A stretch of DNA of 64,000 nt from Neocallimastix lanati (nom. inval.) (Eukaryota > Neocallimastigomycota > Neocallimastigomycetes > Neocallimastigales > Neocallimastigaceae). The DNA is taken from positions 1,964,001 to 2,028,000 of the forward strand of contig JACVTC010000010.1 in NCBI GenBank assembly GCA_016946835.1. The letters run 5' to 3'. Of this stretch, positions 34,243-44,100 are shown piece by piece (the first letter of the stretch is position 1; the number at the start of each line of letters is the position of its first letter). Under the pieces are notes generated by a model. The model was given only the letters and a program-made list of their open reading frames with translations. It had not been told where the DNA came from and ran no database searches. The position numbers and the translations under genes were made by a program.

Positions 34243-36172
34243 TTCCTCCTAAAGTTTATTTTTTTTTATAATTTTGTTAAAATTAAATAAAATTTTGTAA
34301 GATATTAATTCTGAATTTTTTCATGGATAGTCCATTTAAATATTTGGTAAAAACATCTGCTAAATTCGATTGTGATTTTGCATATTTTAAAATTAATTTT
34401 ACTCTTTACTAATTCTTTTATCTTATGGTATCAAAGATCAAAATGCTTATATTTTGGTTTTATTGTCTCATTTTTGTAATTATAAATAGCAGCTTGCTTA
34501 TCAAGATTTATTATTAAATTGTCTGTTTTTATTTTCAATTCATTAAATATATTTTTAAATTAGTATTTTCATTAAAATATTCTTTATTTGTATTTTCTTT
34601 GTTTACGTATTCATTATTTCGAGAAATAGAATCATTATATTCAATTTCTATTTCAAAGGAATCTGAGTCACTTTTTAAAAATTCCTCATTTACGTGATTG
34701 CCTTTTATTTTAGATATTATTATCTTTTTATTTATTTTCTCTTGATTTATTCGTTTATTTAAGTACAAGTTTATAATTATTTTTTATTATTTTTTTTGGT
34801 TTATGTAAAGAGTTCGAATAGAAACAGAGTTCAAATAACGAAATATAACACATAAATCAAAAAAAAAAATAGCATTTAATAAAAATTCTCTTTTAAATAA
34901 AATAATCTCTATTAATTAAAAGAATTAAATTTTTTATTGTTATTAACTATTTGATAGTCAATAACTAATACGTCGAGTTAATTATAAAAAAAAATACATG
35001 TATATATATTTTTCCATGATTACATTTTAATATATTATTTCTATCTAATTTACATATATTACTATTTATTTTTAAACAAATATTTATCAATAATTTTATT
35101 AAAAAATAATTAACTAAACACTACAATAATTAATTCAATAAACTTTCATTTTATTTACAATAATAATCAAATTCAATAAAAACTCATTTATTATCTATTA
35201 ATTATATATATGTTATTATTACTGGTATTTATATATTTACTATTCAATACTATTTTTAACAAACTATTTAAACTAATTTTAACTATTTAAAAGTACCCCG
35301 AAATTAATTTTAAAGTATTTTAAACTAAACTAAATTAAATAAATTATTTAAATTAAAATTATTAAATTTATTTTCCAAAATTATTAAATAATAATATTAT
35401 TTAGGTTAGCTTTGCAACAAGTTTCACAAAACTTTACAAACTTTTTAACATCATTACGTAATTTAGGCCACCGAAAGTTACTATTAATCAAATCAAATAT
35501 TTTGCATACACCGAAATGACCAGTAGTACTTAATGACTTTTTTAATTTCTCAATGTGATATTTAATTTCATTCACATTTAACTTTTTAATTAGATTATAT
35601 ATTTCATAGGCAGTTGATTGTATAAAGTTCAAATTTTGTGATAGTTCATCACTTATACTATTTAAGATTATTTTTTTAACCTTTACATCATTTTTAATAA
35701 TTTCCTTTGTTACGTTTTTATAGTAACGATATATGCTTGATCCTGGTACAGGCTTATAATTAGTTTTATCTTCTCCCTCAGGAATATCTTATCTTTAAAA
35801 TATTTCTTAACTATAACACTATAGAGTCAATGAGACTCTTAATCTATTAAAAATTCAGTTTTTTTAATTTATACTTTTTATTTATTAAAGATGCTTTTTT
35901 TTTTATAATAAATATTAATTTTACATTATTTATAATTTACAATAATTTTACATATTCATAAACAAATATATCTTATATAACTAGTGCGTCATATTATATT
36001 TTTACATAAATTTTGTAATTATATTTAATCGTATTAATAATAAATTTCATATTATAATTATTTATATTTCTATAATAAAATATATATTAATATTAAGCTT
36101 ATTTCTAACAATAAATCATAAATAACAAATACATGAAAGTAAATAAATAAAATTAAAATTTGTATTTTAACA
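34243..36172 (-). mobile_element. Ty1/copia fossil, internally deleted and chimeric
   Basis: The 5' LTR lies at about 35845-36172 and the 3' LTR ends at 34242; both end TTTTAACA and share AAAGTAAATAA and AAATT blocks, but are otherwise diverged. The tRNA-Lys primer-site complement TGAGACTCTTAATC (35831-35844) abuts the 5' LTR, exactly as in the copia at 15.5-20.6 kb. A pyrimidine run (TTCCTCCT, 34243-34250) is the polypurine-tract complement. Copia RNase H end sequence lies at about 34300-34560. The middle is lost and 35384-35790 is a gag/integrase chimera. Many breaks; old. Confidence 0.7.
35384..35790 (-). CDS. Chimeric reading frame: copia-gag-like plus gypsy H2C2 integrase
   Basis: One continuous open frame of about 135 codons. 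The first half resembles a Ty1/copia gag (KKIILNSISDELSQNLNF, then STAYEIYNLIKKLN; compare the DFESLTSYEIYQSI segment of the copia at 19.9-20.2 kb). The second half is the zinc-binding H2C2 domain of a Ty3/gypsy integrase (HIEKLKKSLSTTGHFG, then FRWPKLRNDVKKFVKFCETC). The fusion lies next to the copia primer site. It looks like a product of template switching between element RNAs. There is no sign that it is functional. Confidence 0.55.
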
Positions 36173-36724
36173 GAAACTATCTATTTAACTTTCTTGGAAA
36201 ACTTATTTATTATTTAATAATTTAAATACTAAAAAAAGTTATTTAATTCATCTATTTCTATTTTATTATATTTTACTAATTTAATTAAATAAAAAATATA
36301 TAAAAACTAATCTATTAATTTATAAAAAATATAATCAAAATACATACTAAATTTTTTAAATTTAATTAATTTTAATTATGTAATAAAACCTGAAACTAAT
36401 TTTAAATTAATAATTCTTATAATTTTTTAAATCAAAAATTATCTAAATTATTTTTAATCAGCTATTAAATTTAATCATTCAAATTATTAAGATTATAAAG
36501 ATTGATTTTCATCTTAAAAATTATTACAATTAAATTTAATCAAGATTAGTACTGAATTAATTTTAATTTTAATTATCTAAAAATGAATAATCTTTACACA
36601 TCGCTAAATTTTGCATAAACTTATTAATTTTCACAATTAGTACATTAATATAATATATTTAATCATTGTATTTATTTCAGTAAATAATATTTATATGATA
36701 AAATTAAGTACTCTTGAGTTCTTT
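36173..36724. other. AT-rich spacer
   Basis: No gene, RNA or strong structure is seen. Confidence 0.55.
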
Positions 36725-37030
36725 TCGAAGAATATGACTATAACTGTTAAAAGGAGTATTAAAAAATTTAATAAGAATGTAAAAAACTATATAATAAACT
36801 GAACATTGAAGATCAAAAATTTATTTCTATTTCAGACTAATTGAAATCGTTTTTTAACAAGAAAGAGACGTGAAAAACTCATAAAAAAAGATAAATATAG
36901 AGCACAGATGTACTCTTTTTGTAACCAGAAAGGTCATAAGAAATCTAACCATACAAAATTTAAATCATTTTGAATACTTGTAATATCAAAAACTGTGTAA
37001 TGATATTATTCAAAATTGATTACAACAAAA
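36725..37030 (+). mobile_element. Gypsy gag remnant
   Basis: Decayed gag with zinc-knuckle sequence near 36905-36950 (CNQKGHKKSN), clearly related to the gag piece at 30.9 kb (CNEEGHKKYN). Broken; old. Confidence 0.6.
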
Positions 37031-37660
37031 AAAATACAAAACTCTTAAAAGGTTATATTATAAATTACTTGTTTTAATTTTTTATAATTTGTTTAATTAT
37101 TAAGTGATAATTCCTTATTAACTAAAAATAATTAATGTCAATTATTCTGTTTTATTAAATGAAATTTTCAACTATTTATATTTTTTAAATGTAACAAATC
37201 TTAATGTTACTTAAGATTGTTATAAGGTTTTTTTACACAAAAGGTTCTCGACACTAAAGTAATTCAAAATATGTTTTATTAAAATAAGTTTTTTTATTAG
37301 TAAAAATATAAATTATTATTTTATTAATTAATCATTGTAATATTTTAAATTACTTTAAAATTAATTAATAAAAGCACAAGTAAAAATATTTTATTATGAA
37401 ATTTTACACCTATTTATAGTTTTTCAGGAAAATTAATTATTTTAAGTTATCAGTTGTTATTAGTAATTATTAGAAATAAAAGAAAATTAAAGAAAATTAA
37501 AGAAAACAAGTTTTCTTTCTAGAAAATGAATCTTAGATAAAAAATGATAAAAAATATTAATAAAATAGATTTTTCTAGTTTTATCGGTTCAATTGTTTAA
37601 CCGATAAACACTAGTAATTTCTTTAATATTCTAGTTATAATAAATAACTAGTTATTAAAA
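37031..37660. other. AT-rich spacer
   Basis: A GAAAATTAAA word is tandemly repeated near 37480-37505. ACTAGTTAT-type palindromes occur near 37630-37660. No gene seen. Confidence 0.5.
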
Positions 37661-37662
37661 TT

Positions 37663-37735
37663 TGGAAAGAGTGGGTGTCGAACCCTAAGGGTTTAGCCCG
37701 ATGGTTATGGTAACTTACCATTGAACCATAGTTAC
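37663..37735 (-). ncRNA. tRNA-like sequence or degenerate tRNA/SINE
   Basis: On the minus strand an A-box-like TGGTTCAATGG and, about 30 bases on, a B-box-like GGTTCGACACC are spaced as in a tRNA gene, and GGG/CCC of a T-stem pairs. The acceptor stem and a normal anticodon loop cannot be formed convincingly, so it is not a standard tRNA. The core is a strong hairpin (ATGGTT and ATGGTAA paired with TTACCAT and AACCAT, 37701-37729). It could be a decayed tRNA, a SINE head, or simply a hairpin. Confidence 0.35.
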
Positions 37736-37751
37736 TAATTTGCTAGTTATA

Positions 37752-38763
37752 TGGTAAAGAATGAATTAATAACCTTTATTTTATTATTAATAATTCTTTA
37801 CTAAATTGTACTTTCCTATATTCTTGATAACCTAAACTTAATAATAAAATTTAATTTATTTTGATATAAATTAATTTTAACTTGTAAATAATGTAAATAA
37901 ATTTTAATTAATTATTTTATTGTTATATTATTAAATATATGTATATTAAAATACAATTGTAAATATTAAAATTATACTTTTAAGATACTAAACTATTAAA
38001 ACTATTAATTAAATATTATAAAAATTATTATAAAATTATTAAAATTATTAATTAAATATTATTCTAAAAATTATTATAAATTATTAATATTATAAAATTA
38101 TTAAAATTATTAAATATTATTATAAAAATTTATATATTATAACTATTAAATATTATTATAAAATTATTAAGATTATTAATTAAATTTATTATTAAAAATT
38201 ATTATTAAAAATTATTACTTAATATAAAAATTATTTAAATATTATCAAATTTATTAATTAAATATTATAAAAATTTTATTTTATTTTGAAAATAATTACA
38301 AGTATTATTTAAAATAATTAAAGATTATTAAATTTATTATATTAATCTTTAAAAACAATTTATTTAACTTAAAAATATCACGGAAAATAGTAAAAACTAT
38401 TTTCTATATATTTATTTTATAATTATTTTTAATTAAATTATATTTGAATATTATATTATTATATTTATAAAAATTAAAACAAAAATGAATTATTGATATA
38501 AAATTAATTCAATAATTCTATAAAATTACTTAAATTATAAACAATTAATTATACTTTAAATTTATAAAAAAATATAAATATTGTAACAATTTCTTAAAAA
38601 TTAAATATGTGTACTTTAAATAATAAAATTTTATATTAATAAAAAAAAATAAATAACTTTTAATAAAGAAATAATTTTTTTTTTATTTAAAATCAAAGCA
38701 GGGTAATACCCGTCCCCCCCCTGCTTGATTTTAAATATCTAAGTGTCAACCCCGAGTCTACCA
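37752..38763 (+). repeat. Gypsy 5' LTR
   Basis: A 1012-bp LTR, extremely AT-rich except for its last 80 bases. A perfect hairpin near its end pairs AAAATCAA..GCAGG with CCTGCTTGATTTT (38689-38732) around a GGGTAATACCC mini-hairpin and a C-run. This may be the R-region/polyadenylation structure. It begins about 16 bp from the tRNA-like sequence. Confidence 0.95.
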
Positions 38764-38767
38764 AAAT

Positions 38768-38784
38768 TGGTGGAGATATCGGGG
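38768..38784 (+). promoter_or_regulatory. Gypsy primer-binding site
   Basis: TGGTGGAGATATCGGGG starts five bases after the LTR. Its complement would be a tRNA 3' end reading CCCCGATATCTCCACCA, that is, an acceptor strand TATCTCC, discriminator A and CCA; the tRNA identity is not determined. The site is flanked by CCCCGA (38750-38755) pairing with TCGGGG (38779-38784). The first 15 bases recur at 51490-51504. Confidence 0.8.
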
Positions 38785-39089
38785 AAGAAGAAGAAGAAGA
38801 AGAAGAAGAAGTAGACCAAGTGGAAGAAGACCAAGAAAAAGAAGACCAAGAAGAAAACCAAGTGGAAGAAGACCAAGAAAAAGAAGACCAAGAAGAAAAC
38901 CAAGTGGAAGAAGACCAAGAAAAAGAAGACCAAGAAGAAAACCAAGAAGAAGACCAAGAAGAAGACCAAGAAGAAAACCAAGAAGAAAACCAAGAAGAAG
39001 ACCAAGAAGAAAACCAAGAAGAAGACCAAGAAGAAGACCAAGAAGAAGACCAAGAAGGAGAAGACCAAGAAGGAAATTGGAACTACTAG
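38785..39089 (+). repeat. GAA/CCA minisatellite in the gypsy leader
   Basis: A purine-rich repeat built of GAAGAAGACCAA and GAAGAAAACCAA-type 12-mers in higher-order 60-bp groups, right after the primer site. The frame is open and would encode Glu/Asp/Gln/Asn repeats (EEDQEEDQEENQ), but it has no ATG and no similarity to gag, so I treat it as non-coding leader sequence. A role in RNA packaging or length variation is possible. Confidence 0.8.
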
Positions 39090-39169
39090 GACTTATTTTT
39101 TTTTTGGAATTATGAGAATAATTTTTTTAAATTAAATTTAATAGAATTAAATTAAATTAAATTAAAAAC

Positions 39170-39219
<50 letters not shown>

Positions 39220-39780
39220 CACACTTTTACATTCATCATCATCAAATTTTTTTTTATTGTTATCGGTTTTTGTGTTGTTGTTGTGATTGTTGTTGTTGTG
39301 GTAGTAATAAAAATTAACATCAGTTTTATTTGGTCTTCGCGTGCTCCAAATAAAACTATATACTGAGTTTACTGCGTACTAAGCAGTTATAGATAATTCT
39401 ATAATTGCGAGTGGTTTAATCAGGTGTTTGGAGAGGGGCCGGTTACGAACTAATCGAACCCCGATTAGATATAGCGGTAAATACTGTTGGGAAGCAGAAA
39501 TTACCCTATAGATCACCCATTATACGTTCAACACGGTTTGGGTGCTCCTCCACTTGACTCAGGCAAATTCACTTAGTATACCGAAATACTAAGGTCCCTC
39601 TGCGTGGTCGGCAGTTGTAATAGATAGCGGTTTTTCAATTTGTATTAGGTTTGTTAATTTACCTTATTTTTAATTAAGTTTATTTGTTTTTTTTAAGTTG
39701 TAATTATATAAACTTAATAATAATTGTAATTGTAATTGTAATTGTAAATATTGTAATAATAACCGATAACAAATAAATAA

Positions 39781-39819
<39 letters not shown>

Positions 39820-40203
39820 TAATTTTTGTGTTTTTAAATATTTTTAATTGCTATATTAAAAAAAAAAAATTTTTTTTTGTAAATAATTGTATATATTTTT
39901 TTTATTTAAGTAAAGATAAACGAAAGGGGTTATTAGCTTGAAAGAATAGTGAACACTCCAACTAGTTTATTAATTTATATTTATTCTAGTGTCCAGGAGG
40001 GGGAGTACGGGTGTATATAGCAAAATTAAATATACACTAGCCGGAAACGTCTCACTAGAGATATAAATTACTTAAATATATAATTTTAATTGTAAAAAAA
40101 TAAATAAATAAATAAATAAATAAATAAAAATATAGCAATTAAATAATTAATAAAACAATTTTTTTTTTATTTTATTTTTTTTTAAAAGTGTGTTTTTTTT
40201 AAA
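39090..40203 (+). other. Structured gypsy leader with two long poly(A) tracts
   Basis: Poly(A) runs of 43 (39173-39215) and 34 (39783-39816) bases bracket a GC-richer 566-bp segment with several perfect hairpins: AGTTTTATTTGG/CCAAATAAAACT (39322-39357), ACTGC/GCAGT (39371-39387), TTATAGA/TCTATAA (39387-39404), CTAATCG/CGATTAG (39450-39468), ACCCA/TGGGT (39515-39543), CTTAGTAT/ATACTAAG (39572-39593). After the second tract comes GTGTATAT/ATATACAC (40011-40037). Such structure suggests a packaging, dimerisation or internal-initiation RNA, or a captured retroposed RNA. Confidence 0.65.
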
Positions 40204-40433
40204 ATGAGTACAATTAATTTAAAAGATTTAAAAAAAGAACTTAAGGATATTGAAAAAATATCCAAAGAAAATTTAGATGTTAAAACTTGGAAGTCTGATT
40301 TAGAGCTTTGGATAAAGCTTGAACATGTTGAAGACTCCAAGATTATATTTTATGCCTGTGTTTTAACCTCAATTGGTGAAACCAGGAAAGTCATCCAAGA
40401 ATTAATGGATGATAATAATAAAGATGATGATAG

Positions 40434-40467
<34 letters not shown>

Positions 40468-41151
40468 AATTATAAGGATATTAATGATGAAGATGAGGAT
40501 GATGATAATGAAGAAGATAAAGAAATTGATAAAAAGAATAAGGCTTATCCTTCCCTTAATAGAATTGTAAAAGCTATAGAAGAATTTTATGGCATTAGGG
40601 AGGATCAAAATAATTTATTAAGAGAGCTACGTGCTCTAAGAATTAAGAGAAATGAAAGAATCAAAGATTTTAATATTAAGTATAAAACTTTATATTTAAA
40701 ATTAAATAAAAAGAAAAGAAGTCAGATAAGTGTTTTAGATTACACAGACTCCATTGAAAACAATGTTGAAGCCTGGAAACGTCTAACCTTATTTGATAAC
40801 ATTTCTCTGTCAAAAGCCTTTAAAATTGCTGAAAAAGCAGATAGGTTAAATTATATGGGTAGTAATCAAAGAAGACATCCTACTAACCCTTCACCTTCTG
40901 CAAATACATCTTCTTTTAGTAATAGAGTTAATTTTCATCCTCCTATTAAAAATAAATTAGAACAAAAAGTTAATATTAAACCTAAAGAAGATAATGACAT
41001 AGAGGAATTAACAAGAAAAATGAGAAGTTTAACAATAAAGGCTTGTTATTTCTGTAAAGAACCAGGTCATTATCAAAACAATTGCCCAAAGTTGAGAGCA
41101 ATTGTTGAGAAAAATAGGAAGGAAATTAGAAACAATAAACGTTTAAATTGA
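40204..41151 (+). CDS. gag: Gypsy gag polyprotein
   Basis: 315 residues from ATG 40204. The N-terminal capsid-like part has WKSDLELWIKLE and, after an insert, YPSLNRIVKAIEEFYG and LLRELRALRIKRNERIKDF, which fit the Retrotrans_gag fold region. A very acidic Asp/Glu insert at residues about 72-115 is encoded partly by a (GAT)n run (40424-40470). A basic Pro/Ser/Asn-rich linker follows. The zinc knuckle CYFCKEPGHYQNNC (residues about 281-294) is a classic CX2CX4HX4C. Gag forms the particle and binds the element RNA. Its stop overlaps the pol frame, with a slippery heptamer just before it. Confidence 0.93.
41142..41148 (+). promoter_or_regulatory. Putative -1 ribosomal frameshift site
   Basis: T TTA AAT, read in the gag frame, is a canonical X XXY YYZ slippery heptamer and lies immediately before the gag stop at 41149-41151. 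Pol lies in the -1 frame and is open across this point without its own ATG. Programmed -1 frameshifting is a known gag-pol strategy in this family. No strong downstream pseudoknot was identified by eye. Confidence 0.7.
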
Positions 41152-44100
41152 GTAATGGGATAAGAAGCTCTCCCATACTTAATAAAGCAGCTTCACTTAA
41201 ATATCAAAAAGAAATTAAAAATTCTCGTCTTTCTAATATTGAAGAAACTCCTGCTAATAAAAGGGTGGTTAATAAAAAGAAAGTCGATTATTTAGTAGGA
41301 GCATCTAAACGTAAAATTTATGATGTTAATAATGATGAAGGTAGTGCAGAGAAAAGGATTCATAAGTCGTTGAAGGAGAATCCTAAACCTATAATAACTC
41401 CTGCATTACGAAAACAGAAAGAACGAGAAGTAAAAGAAAATAATATAAGTAATAAAATTGTTAAACAAATTAAACCATCTATTCTAGCTCAACCACGAAT
41501 TGAAAAAGAAAAAGAGATTGAAAGACAAATTCGTGATAATGAAAGAGCTAGTAATAGTAATACTAATTATAGTAATAATCATAGTAATGATAATAGTAAT
41601 GATAATATTAATAATAATTCATTAGTGAATGATGAAGTTATTGTAAATAATGTAAATAATGATAAAAGAAAGAATAAAAATTTAATGAAAGAAAATAATG
41701 ATAATAATAAAAGTATTGTGAAGGAGAATAATAAAGTAATTGATTTAACTAGGGTGTTAAATAGTAAAGATAAAGATACTCAAAAAGAAACTAAAAGTTC
41801 TAGGGTATCTAGGAAAATTAAGATGCAATCGGAGGAAGAAGAATATGATATTCTTAAAGATTTAAATTCTGCCCATTGCAATATTACTTTTGGACAGTTA
41901 TTGGATGCTGCTCCAAAATTAAGATATAAGGTGTCACAGGGTATTAAATTGGATAGGGACCAATCTAATATCTCTGGGGTGTTGGATAATGTGTCAGCCA
42001 CGACTGTGGTCGTTAATAAAATAGACCACACTTATAAAAGTAAAGGTAACGAACCATGTGAAGAGGATATTGCCATGGTTGATGTTACAGTTGAAGGTGT
42101 TTCGGGGAAGGCTTTAATTGATTCATGTAGTAATTTAAGTATAATTACTCAACAATTTTTAGATAATCTTCCGTCCGAATATGAACCTATTGATATTAGT
42201 CGTGGCAGAATTAGGTTGGCAACTAAGAATGATGATTACTCGGAAGGTTATATCATTCGGGTGCCAGTAAAAATTAATAATCTTGTATTAATGGTTAATT
42301 GTAGAATAGTAGAAAAGGAGGATCCTTTTTACGATATTCTAATTAACTTAAAAACCCAAATTGATTATAATTTGTTTATCCACCCCATTTTATATAGTTT
42401 GTGTCAAATTACACCTGAGGGAGTAATTGACGTTATTGCACCTATTAATAATGATTATGAAGATGAAGAAAAGTTGTTGTGTATGATTAAGGCTTTGGAT
42501 GAGGATTCCAAAAAGAATGATTTAAAGAAAATTGAAGGATTATCCCCAAAGCAATATATTCATCATGAAATTTTCCTAAATACTTTAAACGAAAAATATA
42601 AAGATGAAATAATTAAAATTCTGGAGGAGAACTTAGAAATAGTTGCTACTTCTTCAGAAGAATTAACACCTTCTGATCTTCCTCCACATAAGATTAATTT
42701 AATTCCTGGTGCGAAACCAGTTAAGCAAAGGTGCTATAGATTAGTTAAATTTAAGTCGGATATACTTAAGGAGGAATTAATTAAATTAATTAATAAGAAA
42801 TTAATTGAACCTTCTTGTTCCGAATGGTCATCGCCAATAGTGTTAGTACCGAAGAAGAACGGTAAATGGCGATTATGTATTGATTATCGTAAGGTTAATG
42901 ATTTAACAGTTAAAGATTCTTATTCATTACTTTACATTGATGAGATATTTGATAGTTTAGATGGGGCACAGATTTTTACAACAATGGATCTTCACTCTGG
43001 TTATCATCAAATTTTGATGGATGAGGAAAGCGTAGAAATTACCACCTTCACCACAAAATTTGGTAACTACCAATTCAAGGTTATGCCTTTTGGTTTAACC
43101 GGAGCCCCAGCTACATTTCAAAGGGAAATGAATAGGATTCTTTTCCCATTTATAGGAAAGTTTGTTTTTAACTTTATAGATGATATTTTAATATACTCTA
43201 AGAGTATAAAAGAACACATAAGCCACATTAGGCAAGTGTTGGAAGTATTTCGCCAACACAAATTGAAAATTAACATTGAAAAATGTGCCTTTATGCAGAC
43301 TGAAGTAGAAGTCTTAGGTCATAAGGCATCAGTGAAAGGTTTAAGTCCCCAGGATAGCAAAATTAAGGCTATCAAGGAGTGGGTAGCACCTGTTGATGTT
43401 CATGAATTACGATCTTTTCTTGGAGCAGTAGGATATTATAGAAACTTTATTGATAAATATGCCCAAATCTCTGCTCCTTTATGTAAATTATTAAGAAAGA
43501 ATGTTAAATATAAATGGAATAATGAACATCAACAAAGTTTTGATCTGTTAAAAGAAAAATTAATAAATGCTCCAATTTTAAAATATCCAAGTTTTAATCA
43601 AAGGTTTATAATTAGAACGAATGCTTCCTATGAAGGTATTGGAGGAGTATTACTCCAAGAAGATTTAGAAACCAAAAAGGAACATCCAGTTCATTATATA
43701 AGTAGAAGTTTAAGTAAAGCCGAGAAAAATTATGGCATTACTGACTTGGAAGGAGCTGCATTAATTTATTGTATTACTAAGTTGAAATCTTATATATTAG
43801 GAAATCCTAATAAAACAGTAGTAATAACAGATCATAAACCTTTAATCAGTTTCTTTAAAAATAAGGAACCTAATAATGCTAGGCAAGCAAGGTGGTGCTT
43901 AACTGTTAGTACCCTTGGTGTTGAAATTCAATATCAAATGGGTAAGAAAAATGTGTTAGCCGATGCATTATCTAGGATGAAGAAAAGAGATGATTCTGTG
44001 GTATTGGCAACTAAGTTAACTTCAAAGGAAGAAGAAGAGTTGCTTTCTAAAACTATTAAAGACTTTATAAATGAAAAATTTGTTACGATAGATGGTGAAG

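Noticed and set aside
38739-39068. Minus-strand LVFF repeat frame
   Set aside because: Antisense of the GAA/CCA minisatellite in the gypsy leader; no start context or family.
39440-39480. B-box-like GGTTCGATTAG on the minus strand in the gypsy leader
   Set aside because: The T-stem does not pair and no A box is spaced correctly; the CTAATCG/CGATTAG hairpin explains the bases better.
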